This document shows positions 7,942 to 16,051 of a DNA stretch of 64,000 bases, in pieces (position 1 is the stretch's first letter; every line of letters starts with the position of its first letter). This stretch comes from Fen-1308 sp035319185 (GTDB taxonomy: Bacteria > Nitrospirota > Thermodesulfovibrionia > Thermodesulfovibrionales > Dissulfurispiraceae). Both the position numbers and the translations under genes were made by a program. A model generated the notes under the pieces. The model worked only from the letters and a program-made list of their open reading frames with translations. It was not told where the DNA came from and did not search any database. Where the stretch lies: contig DATHDF010000067.1 in the NCBI GenBank assembly GCA_035319185.1, forward strand, positions 12,999 through 76,998, given 5' to 3'.

Positions 7942-10247
7942 ACAGTCCCTCCCTCTTCGATCAAATAGTAGTATTCGCCGAAATCGCCCTTTACGCAGAG
8001 CTTGCCTATCTTTTGATATTCCCTCTTGGCTGCAATAATAATGTGCCGCATCCGGATGTCTGATGATTCTTCAGCCGCATAAAAGGCGGCCGTTAACGCA
8101 ATGTTCCTGATATTGCCGCCCGATAGTCTGAACCTGGCTGCGAGGAAAGGAAAGTCGATATCAGCGCCGATAGGGGCGGCAGGCGGAAATATATTCCTCC
8201 AGATAAGCTCGCGCTGCCTCTCATCAGGGAAGGGGAAGTCAACGCTGAAGCGCAGCCTCCTTAAGAAGGCCTCGTCCATGTTTTGACGCAGGTTGGTAGC
8301 CAATATTGTGATCCCGTCGTATTCTTCCATTTTCTGCAGGAGGTAGGCGATTTCAATATTTGCGTAGCGGTCATGTGCGTCTCTGACCTCTGATCGTTTT
8401 CCGAAAAGAGCATCCGCTTCATCGAAAAACAGGATCGAATTGGTGTCACCGGCTTCGGTAAAAATCCTGTCCAGATTTTTTTCCGTCTCTCCAATATACT
8501 TGCTGACTATCTGAGAGAGGTCGATCCTGAACAACTCAAGTCCGAGCTCATTTGCAATTATTTCTGCAGCCATCGTCTTTCCGGTGCCGGAAGGACCCGA
8601 GAACAGGATCGTCAAGCCTTTGCCGAGTGATACTTTCCGGTCGAACTTCCAATCATCGTATACAATGTGATGATATCTGACCTGACTGCATATTTCCCGC
8701 AGCATTGCCCGCTGAACATGCGGCAGCACAATGTCGCTCCAGACATACAGTGGGACGATTTTGCGCGCCAGGGTGCCAAGCTTTGAGTTCGATTGCGCCC
8801 GACAGGCGGAGTATATATGTTCCCTGGTTATCGTCCCTCTATTCTCTAATGACCAGAGTGAATAGCTCCTGGCTGTCCGCACAGCCTCTTTTATCCTGCC
8901 CGGCGTGAACCTGAATTTTGCGGCCAGTTCGCCCGCATCGGGGTCGCTAAGCTGAAATCCGTGTGAATGGCTATACTGCTTCCAAATATGCCGACGTTTC
9001 CTGCCATCAGGCACCTTGACTTCGATGCCGATAAACACGTAATCGTTATCTGAAGCCTCCGGCTGCCATGGTTTTATGCCCAGTATGAAGGTCAGAGGAG
9101 AAAACAGTTTCATTGATTCGAAGAGCAGATTCAGCGCATCACTTTTTTTATCCTCTTCGTTAATGTCGGTCAGATTCTGAATACCATTGAGGCAAAGAAC
9201 GCCTTGCTGCAAAAGCGCTTCCCGTCCAATGCGCCATAGTATTTCAGGCAGAGGCCTCTTTTTCACCGCGATTTTCCCAAGTTCCACGACTATAAGAGGC
9301 AAGCCGAGTTCGCGGCATGCGCCGCGTATTGTATCCATCTTTCCCGCACCATGCGGGCCGTAAAGATGCATCGCCACATTACGACGTTCCGCTTCCTGCA
9401 TCGGAAAGCAGGCTTGAATAAACTCGCAGATCTGCTTCGTCAGGCCTTCAGGGGCAAACCTCTCAACAGAGTCCGCATGGTCCGACGGCCTCTCCAGTGT
9501 GACAATGCTATCAAGGCTGGAATCAATCCTGTCGATATCCATGAGGTAGTCGACGATCCTTCCGTCAAGCCTCAGCGGCATCGAGAGCAAGGGCACATCG
9601 CGGCCAACCGAAAAAGAGTCAGCATCACCCGGCTGCAAAATTCCGTAGTGAAACAATGCGGCCCTCTGATCAAAAAGCTGCCGCAGTCTGGCCTTCTCTT
9701 CTGGCGACCTGCTCATAAGATTCAGCATTAAGCCGACATTCGGCTTTTTTCTGGTTATATCGTCATTCAAGTATGCGTACAGTCTTTCGTATTTCAGGTC
9801 CAATTCCGGCGCAAGGCAGACAATCACACACCGCTCCTCAAGACGCGACAGCCCGAATATGCGTGCAAGTCGCGGCAGCGCAGGATACATTCCAGCGTCA
9901 GAACCGGCGCTTCTCCGCTCCAGTATCCGCGATTCCAATCTATTAATCTCAGCCAGCATTGACCTTAACTCCGGGCTCCCGTCCGGCATTCCGCTTGACT
10001 GATAAAATGGGGCATCCCTGTTCTCAAGCAGAAAATCCATGTCTTCATCGAACAGCACCAACCCTTTGTATTGATCATTCTGCCTTTGCGGTCTGATGAA
10101 TCGCTGTCTCGCGATCTCAAAACGCAGCACCATGTCCAGCAAGATCAGCTCATCGGACAGGTATGACCAGTTGTCCGGATAAGGCATCGACTTTGCATCG
10201 ATACTATTATTGGTGGTAGCAGCACTTGCACTCGGCACGCTTGACAT
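7938..10247 (-). CDS. eCIS AAA+ ATPase (Afp15/Pvc15-like)
   Basis: 769 residues with two nucleotide-binding modules. The first, around residue 297, has a P-loop-like YGPHGAGKMD but no clear Walker B, so it looks degenerate. The second, from about residue 545, has Walker A FSGPSGTGKTMAAE, Walker B SILFFDEADALFG near 610, sensor 1 TILATN and an arginine-finger-like FLRRLRF. This two-module form is typical of the ATPase in Afp/PVC-like clusters, needed for particle assembly or cargo loading, probably in the cytoplasm. It is the first gene of the operon. The ATG at 10247 has GGAGG only about 2 nt away, so the GTG three codons later is an alternative start. Confidence 0.92.
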   Translation of the reverse strand: MSSVPSASAATTNNSIDAKSMPYPDNWSYLSDELILLDMVLRFEIARQRFIRPQRQNDQYKGLVLFDEDMDFLLENRDAPFYQSSGMPDGSPELRSMLAEINRLESRILERRSAGSDAGMYPALPRLARIFGLSRLEERCVIVCLAPELDLKYERLYAYLNDDITRKKPNVGLMLNLMSRSPEEKARLRQLFDQRAALFHYGILQPGDADSFSVGRDVPLLSMPLRLDGRIVDYLMDIDRIDSSLDSIVTLERPSDHADSVERFAPEGLTKQICEFIQACFPMQEAERRNVAMHLYGPHGAGKMDTIRGACRELGLPLIVVELGKIAVKKRPLPEILWRIGREALLQQGVLCLNGIQNLTDINEEDKKSDALNLLFESMKLFSPLTFILGIKPWQPEASDNDYVFIGIEVKVPDGRKRRHIWKQYSHSHGFQLSDPDAGELAAKFRFTPGRIKEAVRTARSYSLWSLENRGTITREHIYSACRAQSNSKLGTLARKIVPLYVWSDIVLPHVQRAMLREICSQVRYHHIVYDDWKFDRKVSLGKGLTILFSGPSGTGKTMAAEIIANELGLELFRIDLSQIVSKYIGETEKNLDRIFTEAGDTNSILFFDEADALFGKRSEVRDAHDRYANIEIAYLLQKMEEYDGITILATNLRQNMDEAFLRRLRFSVDFPFPDERQRELIWRNIFPPAAPIGADIDFPFLAARFRLSGGNIRNIALTAAFYAAEESSDIRMRHIIIAAKREYQKIGKLCVKGDFGEYYYLIEEGGTV

Positions 10248-10497
10248 GACCTCCGATTATCACAGGCGACACTCTGCCCAGTTGTGTTTTTCTGGCAATT
10301 GATGCTGGAAGGGGCCGCTGAGCTACGGAATTGCCCCTACATTATTTAAACCGTATATATTTTTGATCGGCTGTGCAATTGTGGAAATCACATATTTCTG
10401 CATGCGGTTTCCTTTATATCAGCAGACATTTTTGTCCCTGCAATCAAGAGGGGTATGCAAACTGCTAAGGGTTCAGCGGGCGTAGAATGCCCGCCGG

Positions 10498-11322
10498 TCA
10501 ATCCAGAAAGGTCTCTATATCGACAGCAATTTCTTGCGGCTTTTCCCAATGAAGCGCATGACCGGCATCATATTCTCGGAGACTTGAGTATCGTATTTTA
10601 GATAGTAGCGCACTCTGATCACTTCGGGTAAATATTCCATCCTGGTTACCCCAAATAATCCGCGTACGCGCGGCGATATTGTGCAAAATAGATTCGTGGT
10701 TCACCTCAAGAAGTCCCGATAGGGCATCCTTCCATATGCGGGCAGGGACCTTCATGCTTTCTGAAACTATCATATCCATAATTTCTTGAGGCATCGGGTT
10801 TGATGGGGCCTGGAAATCGGCTATAAATTTTTTGTCGATCGGATCATACAGCGCATCCACAACAGATCTGACCTCTTTGAGCACTCTGTTGTCGCTAGCG
10901 GATGGAGCAGAACTGATCAGGATCAATCGCCTCACAAGATGAGGGTATTCAGCTGCCAGCATTTGCGCAATAAAGCTTCCCATGGAGTGGCCAACAATGT
11001 CTGCTTTTCTAAGCTCCACTGCATCCATAAACAAAACCAAGTCCCGGGTAAAATCTCCTATGCTGTAGCCGTATGGAGGCTTGTCTGAATCTCCATGCCC
11101 TCTGAGATCCGGCGCGATAGCGTAACGTTTTGGGGAAAGCTCTGATAGCACACCTGCAAATGATCGCCATGAGTCAATGTAACCGTGCAGAAAGATGACA
11201 GGGATGTCCGCTTTTTCGCCTCTTCTGGCATAGTTGAGCGTAATGCCATTATACAGTTTTTTTTGTTCTACGATGAACCCGACCCCGCAGTTTTCGAGAC
11301 TCGACATAACGTTATGCTCCAA
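10498..11322 (-). CDS. Alpha/beta hydrolase
   Basis: 274 residues of the alpha/beta-hydrolase fold. Visible elements are the oxyanion region VIFLHGYIDSW, the nucleophile elbow GHSMGSF (Ser near residue 115), the acid around the IIWGNQDGIF segment and the catalytic His in YDAGHALHWEKP near the C-terminus. The substrate cannot be read from sequence; esterase, lactonase, haloperoxidase-like or thioesterase-like roles are all possible. It stands alone between the eCIS operon start and a metallophosphoesterase, separated from both. An alternative ATG occurs five codons in (MSSLEN). A 6-bp hairpin without a T-run follows the stop (near 10474-10493). Confidence 0.85.
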   Translation of the reverse strand: MEHNVMSSLENCGVGFIVEQKKLYNGITLNYARRGEKADIPVIFLHGYIDSWRSFAGVLSELSPKRYAIAPDLRGHGDSDKPPYGYSIGDFTRDLVLFMDAVELRKADIVGHSMGSFIAQMLAAEYPHLVRRLILISSAPSASDNRVLKEVRSVVDALYDPIDKKFIADFQAPSNPMPQEIMDMIVSESMKVPARIWKDALSGLLEVNHESILHNIAARTRIIWGNQDGIFTRSDQSALLSKIRYSSLREYDAGHALHWEKPQEIAVDIETFLD

Positions 11323-11385
11323 CCGGCAAGTTTCTAAGGAAACAATGTAACCGAAAATTTTATTTCATCGGCAAAGATGTTTCAT

Positions 11386-12228
11386 TTATGCTTTCTCTGG
11401 CACCAGTTCCAGGACAGCTATTTCTGGATAACAATTAAATCGAACGGGATAGATAGACCAGCCAATGCCCTTCGAGATGAACACCTTGCATCCGCTCGGA
11501 GAAACTTTCAAGCCGCTCGAGTAGTTTTTGTTTCGAACCGGTAAAACAGGGGGGCCGATGATCGGAATATCAATCTGTCCGCCATGGGTATGACCTGAGA
11601 CGATCAGATCAATGCGAGATGAATGCTTTGTATCTGCTGTATCGGGGTTGTGCGCCAGTACAACTCGACAGTCCGTATCAGGCAGGCCGGCCAGGAGCGA
11701 GTCAAGGCTGCTATGGTCTTCCCATAAATCACCAGCACCGACCAGCCATAAATGTTGTCCTTGTCGTTCAAGTCGAACCGACTTGTGCCGAAGATTCTGT
11801 CGTGTCCGCCTTAACCAGTAATCCGAGCGAGATGTATCAGCCCAGTGATCATGATTCCCCAGGACAGAATACACGCCCATCGGAGCGGTCAGTTCTGAAA
11901 GGACAGGCCAGACCTGATCGATTTGGCTGGCTGAATTCTTTTCATGAACATAATCGCCTGTGCAGACAATAAGATCAGGCTTCAGCCGGTTAGCCCGTTC
12001 TACAACATTACGAATAAGGTCAAGTGGAACAAGGAACCCATAGTGAAGATCAGTTAATTGAACGATCTTCAATCCTGAGAAGGCAGCCGGCAAATTGGGT
12101 ACATATATCCGATAAAAGTTGGTCAAAACAATGTAACGCTCTATGAAAACAGGGTAGCTTGCAACAAGGCCCATAGACCCGAATATGGAAGCGCGCTGTA
12201 GAAATTGGCGACGAGTTAATTTTATCAT
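11386..12228 (-). CDS. Tat-exported metallophosphoesterase (YaeI-like)
   Basis: 280 residues from the ATG at 12228, chosen because AAGGA lies about 11 nt upstream; a TTG at 12273 would add 15 residues. The N-terminus LTRRQFLQRASIFGSMGLVA has a twin-arginine motif and hydrophobic core, so the enzyme is exported or membrane-anchored. Calcineurin-like metal-binding blocks follow in order: LTDLHYG, CTGDYVH, VLGNHDHW, and GHTHGGQ near the C-terminus. The layout matches YaeI/YkuE-type phosphodiesterases, some of which act on lipid A precursors or phospholipids; the substrate here is unknown. Monocistronic as far as can be seen. Confidence 0.87.
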   Translation of the reverse strand: MIKLTRRQFLQRASIFGSMGLVASYPVFIERYIVLTNFYRIYVPNLPAAFSGLKIVQLTDLHYGFLVPLDLIRNVVERANRLKPDLIVCTGDYVHEKNSASQIDQVWPVLSELTAPMGVYSVLGNHDHWADTSRSDYWLRRTRQNLRHKSVRLERQGQHLWLVGAGDLWEDHSSLDSLLAGLPDTDCRVVLAHNPDTADTKHSSRIDLIVSGHTHGGQIDIPIIGPPVLPVRNKNYSSGLKVSPSGCKVFISKGIGWSIYPVRFNCYPEIAVLELVPEKA

Positions 12229-12309
12229 TTTTCTTGTTATCCTTATTATGAACAGACATTCGTGTATTTTCAATTCGGGGCCGCATCAATAGCAATGACA
12301 GGTGATGAA

Positions 12310-12612
12310 ATGAAGTGCAAAATCATCGCGGAGCAGACACTCTTAGCCTCTGTTATTTACGATAATAGAAGGTTTGTCGATGCGCGCATACTTATCGACC
12401 CGAATGCCTTTTCTCTGGACTTGCACAGAATAATCTATGAGGCCATGATAGGGCTATACGATGGCCACGAGTTCATCGATTACATCAATCTTTCCGAGAA
12501 ACTGCTCAGCACCGGGCAGATAACAGCGTTTACCTATCTTAAATATTTTCATGCGTGGCCAGTTTCGGAAGACATAAGTAGCCTTGCGAGAAGCATCCTC
12601 AACCACGGCTGA
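12310..12612 (+). CDS. Stand-alone DnaB N-terminal-domain protein
   Basis: 100 residues from ATG 12310, preceded by AGGTG about 5 nt upstream. The sequence AEQTLLASVIYDNRRFVDAR, then FSLDLHRIIYEAMIGLYDGH and INLSEKLLSTGQI, follows the all-helical N-terminal domain of the replicative helicase DnaB (AEQ-LLG-LL..., HR-IFEAM-LY, L-E-L...G). That domain drives hexamer collar formation and binds primase. No RecA-like helicase domain follows, so this is an isolated domain, either a decayed gene, a phage remnant, or a small protein that could bind DnaB. It is read divergently from the metallophosphoesterase gene. Confidence 0.7.
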   Translation: MKCKIIAEQTLLASVIYDNRRFVDARILIDPNAFSLDLHRIIYEAMIGLYDGHEFIDYINLSEKLLSTGQITAFTYLKYFHAWPVSEDISSLARSILNHG

Positions 12613-13032
12613 AAGATATCGGACTAATTCTTTTTCTAACGTAGACTTTTCCTACACTCATAGAAAGAACAGGGCTGGCGAAAGTATATAAATTTATTTG
12701 TTATTATATAAAATAGTTTATACAAATCAGCCAGGTCTTTTTTCAGGGCGAATCCCTGCTGCGCGTCTGACGGCTCTGCAGCCATAATTATGCTCCTTCC
12801 ATGAACATAAATTATTGGCATATCGATTGCTTTGAAATATTTGCAAGGTTGTCGAAAGTGCGTCAGAAAAGGAATGAAGATGAAGTGCTTCAGTTTTGAA
12901 GAAGGCCGGGTCACAAAAGGGATCCCAATCATTTCATCACGCATTTCGGCATACTACGACGGTCACGACGTCCACACTGAATTTCATGGCTGAGGGGCGC
13001 GGCCACATGCAAGACCATTTGAGGAGGCCATT
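12613..13032. other. Mostly non-coding, AT-rich spacer
   Basis: This stretch contains an AT-rich tract around 12680-12725 and no recognisable RNA. A 102-codon minus-strand frame (12636-12944) lacks family resemblance and a ribosome site. The only supportable item is the short plus-strand frame listed separately at 12880-12993. Confidence 0.5.
12880..12993 (+). CDS. Possible 37-residue protein
   Basis: Short frame MKCFSFEEGRVTKGIPIISS followed by RISAYYDGHDVHTEFHG and TGA. The ATG has AAGGA 6 nt upstream, and the residue composition looks protein-like, with a balanced mix and a plausible beta-strand rhythm. I do not recognise a family. It lies just upstream of the small membrane protein and DUF2953 genes on the same strand, 39 nt before the next start, so it could be the first gene of that set. 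Size makes chance occurrence quite possible. Confidence 0.4.
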   Translation: MKCFSFEEGRVTKGIPIISSRISAYYDGHDVHTEFHG

Positions 13033-13179
13033 GTGGGCTGGTTTCAAATGAAGTGGCACGGGATATTGCTGGTCGAAGCCCTGGCAGGCTATGCCCTGTC
13101 CTGCGCCGCTCGGCTCTGCATGCCTTTGATCATCGTCTTTGTCGCCCTCAAAAAATTTGGGCCGCGTTCAGAGCCATGA
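13033..13179 (+). CDS. Small membrane protein coupled to DUF2953
   Basis: 48 residues from GTG 13033, which has a perfect GAGGAGG 5 nt upstream. The protein has one hydrophobic stretch (AGYALSCAARLCMPLIIVFV, then ALKKFG) and a basic end, so it is predicted to be a single-pass inner-membrane protein. Its TGA at 13177-13179 overlaps the ATG of the DUF2953 gene (ATGA), a classic coupling arrangement. This also explains why the DUF2953 gene starts there and not at the more upstream ATG in that frame. Function unknown; I infer partnership with the DUF2953 protein. Confidence 0.6.
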   Translation: MGWFQMKWHGILLVEALAGYALSCAARLCMPLIIVFVALKKFGPRSEP

Positions 13180-13769
13180 CGCCGGTTATTTTAATAGCTG
13201 CCGCCACAGTCATGGCGGTAATTATTATCGTACCCTTTCGCTTGAACATCCAAGGGGCCTTCGATGGAAGGTTCGGCGGAGATATCCTGATAACGTGGCT
13301 GTGGGGCTTGGCATCTGCTGAATACACTAAGAGCCGCGGAACGATTTCCATCCTGCTCGGCAAGCGCCGCATGTTTCATTTCAGGCCGGCTGCTTCCTGC
13401 GACAAGAAGCGCAAACGTTCATTCAGGCCATTCCGTCCTACTGCCGATGGGACCATTTCTTTTCTTGGTAAGCTGCCGTCGCTGATCGGTCCGGCTCGAA
13501 AGGTCTGGCGCAGCATCTCTCCGAATGGCGGGATAAGATTGGTCCTCGGCTTGGGAGATCCAGCTCAAACAGGTCTTTGTGCGGGCGTTTTGGCCTCCAT
13601 GCTTGCAGCGCTCCCGCTGCCGATAAGTCTTGAGCCCGACTTCACACAGGAGCGCTGTGTTGCTGAAGGCATCCTGAGCCTTAGGATAGTGATCGGCAGT
13701 CTCCTTCTCATATTTGTGGGGCTGCTTCTATCGCGCGTTCGCAGGATTTTAGTCCACTCATCAAATTAG
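13176..13769 (+). CDS. DUF2953 membrane-anchored protein
   Basis: 197 residues from ATG 13176, overlapping the stop of the preceding small gene; a frame start at 13053 would only add non-conserved sequence read through that gene. The N-terminus is a transmembrane segment (VILIAAATVMAVIIIVPFRL) followed by GRFGGDILITWLWGLASAEY, the pattern of DUF2953 proteins (strand-rich with a W-L-WGL segment). The middle is basic, and a second hydrophobic stretch (IVIGSLLLIFVGLLLSRVRR) is at the C-terminus. DUF2953 genes are known next to ytfJ/gerW in spore-formers, and ytfJ/gerW follows here by 9 nt. Biochemical role unknown. Confidence 0.75.
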   Translation: MTPVILIAAATVMAVIIIVPFRLNIQGAFDGRFGGDILITWLWGLASAEYTKSRGTISILLGKRRMFHFRPAASCDKKRKRSFRPFRPTADGTISFLGKLPSLIGPARKVWRSISPNGGIRLVLGLGDPAQTGLCAGVLASMLAALPLPISLEPDFTQERCVAEGILSLRIVIGSLLLIFVGLLLSRVRRILVHSSN

Positions 13770-13778
13770 GAGGCTGAA

Positions 13779-14180
13779 ATGGAACATGTGAAGATGATGA
13801 TTGATACGCTCTTCAGCAAGCTCGATGGAATGACAGTAAAGGATACCGTAATCGGCAAACCGATTGTCATCGATGACAAGACCATCCTGCCGCTCTTTGA
13901 GATAAGTGTCGGTGTTGCAGGCGGAGGTTTTATGGGCGAGGGTGAAGGCGGGGGCAAGGACGAAAAAAGGGGCATGAACGGCCAGTGCAAGGGCGAGGGC
14001 AAAGGCGGCGGCACCGGAGGCGGACTGAAGATCTCCCCGGTGGCACTGCTAAGCGTTGACGGACAGGGCAACCTCGGCGTGTATTCTGTAAGCAGCAGAA
14101 AGGCCTGGTCAGAAAAGTTGTCCGAATTGATGCCTCAGGTTATCGAAAAGATAAAATCTCAGGAAAGCAAGCAGCAATGA
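13779..14180 (+). CDS. GerW/YtfJ family protein
   Basis: 133 residues with AGGAGG ahead of the ATG. The N-terminal TLFSKLDGMTVKDTVIGKPI and DKTILPLFEISVGVAGGGF, a glycine-rich middle, and LKISPVALLSVDGQGNLGVY match the YtfJ (GerW, sporulation-associated) family. In Bacillus GerW is needed for spore germination through cortex lytic enzyme SleB, but the family is widespread in non-sporulating bacteria with no known function. Here it follows DUF2953 and precedes an Fe-S/DUF3786 protein, so its role is probably not sporulation. No catalytic residues are apparent; the Gly-rich stretch may be a flexible loop. Confidence 0.88.
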   Translation: MEHVKMMIDTLFSKLDGMTVKDTVIGKPIVIDDKTILPLFEISVGVAGGGFMGEGEGGGKDEKRGMNGQCKGEGKGGGTGGGLKISPVALLSVDGQGNLGVYSVSSRKAWSEKLSELMPQVIEKIKSQESKQQ

Positions 14181-14234
14181 GCAAACTGATGAATATGTGC
14201 TATCTTAAACAAAAAGCGGAAATATTGTTCAAGG

Positions 14235-15038
14235 ATGAGTCAGCTCAAAAATCCTCTGGAAATCTACAAGCTTCTCCCGAAGTCGAACTGCGGCCAGTGC
14301 TCGATCCGCACGTGCATGGCATTCGCAGCCGCCGTGCTGATGGGCGAAAAGCAGCTATCGGATTGCCCGCACATTTCGACCGGCGATCCCGGATTGAAAT
14401 CAGCCGAGATAATCACCCATAAATCCATCGCCCGTAACAGGGAGAAGGTTGTCGAGGGATTGAGAAAAAAGGTGTCCGGGATGGATTTACTCTCTTCAGC
14501 GGAGAGATTAGGTGCGAGCATTGTCGGGGATAGCCTGGTCATAAAATGCCTCGGCAAGGATTTTTTCATAGACTCAAAAGGCAACATCACATCCGACTAT
14601 CATACTCACTCATGGATGACCTTTATTCTGCTCGACTATATTCTCCACGACGCGGGAGACAGTTTGTCCGGGCAATGGATTCCCTTCAGAGAGCTGAAAA
14701 AGGGGATCGGGATGGCCCCACTTTTTGAGCAGCTTTGCGAGAAACCGCTCAAGCGAATGGCCGACAGCAATCCCGATCTTTTCAAGGATCTCATCTACAT
14801 CTTCAGTGCGGACAGGACAACCAACATGTTTTCATCCGATATATCCCTGATCCTGTATCCCCTCCCCAAGGTGCCGATGTTAATCTGCTATTGGGAACAG
14901 GACGGCGATATAGAATCATCCCTTCATGTCTTCTTTGACTCGACGGTGGAGAATCGCCTGAGCATCGATGCAATCCATGCCCTCGGCACCGGGCTGGCTG
15001 TGATGTTCGAAAAGGTCGTTTCAAAACATAAAACCTGA
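14235..15038 (+). CDS. Fe-S cluster domain plus DUF3786 protein
   Basis: 267 residues. The N-terminus KLLPKSNCGQCSIRTCMAFA, with a fourth Cys in QLSDCPHI, is the four-cysteine Fe-S domain also found in the gamma subunit of CO dehydrogenase/acetyl-CoA synthase and in RnfB (CxxCxxxxC...C). The remainder is DUF3786: FIDSKGNITSDYHTHSWMTF, then LLDYILHDAG and a C-terminal YWEQDGDIESSLHVFFDSTV. The combination is familiar in strict anaerobes, often near corrinoid or C1 genes. A role in metallocentre assembly or corrinoid-protein redox handling is plausible but unproven. It follows gerW by about 55 nt. Confidence 0.82.
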   Translation: MSQLKNPLEIYKLLPKSNCGQCSIRTCMAFAAAVLMGEKQLSDCPHISTGDPGLKSAEIITHKSIARNREKVVEGLRKKVSGMDLLSSAERLGASIVGDSLVIKCLGKDFFIDSKGNITSDYHTHSWMTFILLDYILHDAGDSLSGQWIPFRELKKGIGMAPLFEQLCEKPLKRMADSNPDLFKDLIYIFSADRTTNMFSSDISLILYPLPKVPMLICYWEQDGDIESSLHVFFDSTVENRLSIDAIHALGTGLAVMFEKVVSKHKT

Positions 15039-15190
15039 AAGCGCAGTCAGACCGAGATAACCGCGTGAATTGTTGTTATCATGAAAAAAAAGCGGTATTC
15101 GACGATATGCGAATAATCCAAAATTTGAGATAGCTTCCAGTAATGCAAAACCGTCCGATTCGACAGGCGAAAACTGCCGGAGGAAATATC

Positions 15191-16051
15191 TTGTTATGTA
15201 AAGTGGTTCTGTGGAGACGATGCATTGCAATATTGCTCCTGTGCTTTTTAGCGGTCGTTTGCGGCGTAGCAGCTTATGCTGAAGATATTGAGACCAGCCC
15301 GGCCGATCCCTGCTCAGCTTCAAACCCTAATGCCCTCTTCTCACTTCTGGACCGACCCACATTTTCGGACAGCGCCTGCGCCGTCCCGTTTGGACATGCT
15401 GTTTTGGAACTCGGTTACATGAGGGCGAATCTCAGGGGAGAAGGCGGAGGAAAGTCTGACAGTTATCCCCAAACCGAGGTGAGGATCGGTCTTCCCGGAC
15501 AGAATGAAATTAAATTCCTGGCGCCGAATTATACGAGTCAGAGATCGGGGAATCCGCCAGAGGCGGCGTCCGGTCTTTCGGCTGCCGCAATAGGTATCAA
15601 GCATGTGCTGGGCTATACAGATAAATGGATCGGATCAATCGAGACCGTGCTGACCCTGCCATCCGGAAACGATACGTTTGGAAGCCGGGGTCTTGGCGCT
15701 ACTTTAAGTGGTATAGCTGCATATTCCGTAAGCGATGACGTCGGGATATCAATGCAGCTTGGCATAGGCTCCCTGACCGACCCTGTGTCGGCAGGGGGCA
15801 AACGCTTCACCACCTTCAACCAGTTTCTTGCCCTGACATGGAGCCCAATCGAAAGATTGCAGCTGTATGGCGAGGTCTATGGCCAAACAAAGACATCTCG
15901 AGACGAAGGGGCGGGCTTCAATTTCGACGGCGGCCTCCAGTATCTCGTGACTCACTGGCTGGAGATAGATGTCGAAACAGGTGTGCGCCTGTCGGGCAAT
16001 CTCGGCGGATTCAGACATTTCTACGGGGCCGGCGTCGGGATACTGTTTTAG
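15191..16051 (+). CDS. Outer-membrane beta-barrel protein (phenol-degradation MetA/transporter-like)
   Basis: 286 residues when started at TTG 15191, which has GGAGGA 6 nt upstream; ATG 15143 would add 16 residues but has no ribosome site. A signal peptide (RCIAILLLCFLAVVCGVAAY, cleaved near AYA-ED) is followed by a strand-rich sequence with alternating polar and non-polar residues (HAVLELGYMRANL, TEVRIGLPGQNEIKFLAPNY, IGKHV-like IGIKHVLGY, GSIETVLTLPSG, LQLYGEVYGQT). It ends in phenylalanine, GAGVGILF, the usual BAM signal. This pattern resembles the MetA-pathway/transporter-like family of small barrels. Substrate unknown. Its stop overlaps that of the convergent mtfA gene. Confidence 0.7.
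   Translation: MLCKVVLWRRCIAILLLCFLAVVCGVAAYAEDIETSPADPCSASNPNALFSLLDRPTFSDSACAVPFGHAVLELGYMRANLRGEGGGKSDSYPQTEVRIGLPGQNEIKFLAPNYTSQRSGNPPEAASGLSAAAIGIKHVLGYTDKWIGSIETVLTLPSGNDTFGSRGLGATLSGIAAYSVSDDVGISMQLGIGSLTDPVSAGGKRFTTFNQFLALTWSPIERLQLYGEVYGQTKTSRDEGAGFNFDGGLQYLVTHWLEIDVETGVRLSGNLGGFRHFYGAGVGILF

Noticed and set aside
1..10247. Prophage interpretation of the contractile tail genes
   Set aside because: The AAA+ ATPase and DUF4255 genes mark Afp/PVC-type eCIS, and no capsid, terminase or integrase genes are visible, though the left edge is missing.
10474..10493. Terminator for the alpha/beta hydrolase gene
   Set aside because: The GCGGGC/GCCCGC hairpin has no following T-run on the minus strand, so it is mentioned only with the gene.
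12636..12944. 102-residue minus-strand frame
   Set aside because: No ribosome site, no family resemblance, and overlaps a better small plus-strand frame.
13053..13175. Longer N-terminus for the DUF2953 protein
   Set aside because: This part reads through the coupled small membrane protein gene in another frame; the ATGA overlap supports the start at 13176.
15021..15140. Terminator hairpin after the DUF3786 gene (GATAAC...GTTATC)
   Set aside because: Only 6 pairs with a 13-nt loop and an A-run, not a T-run, on that strand.
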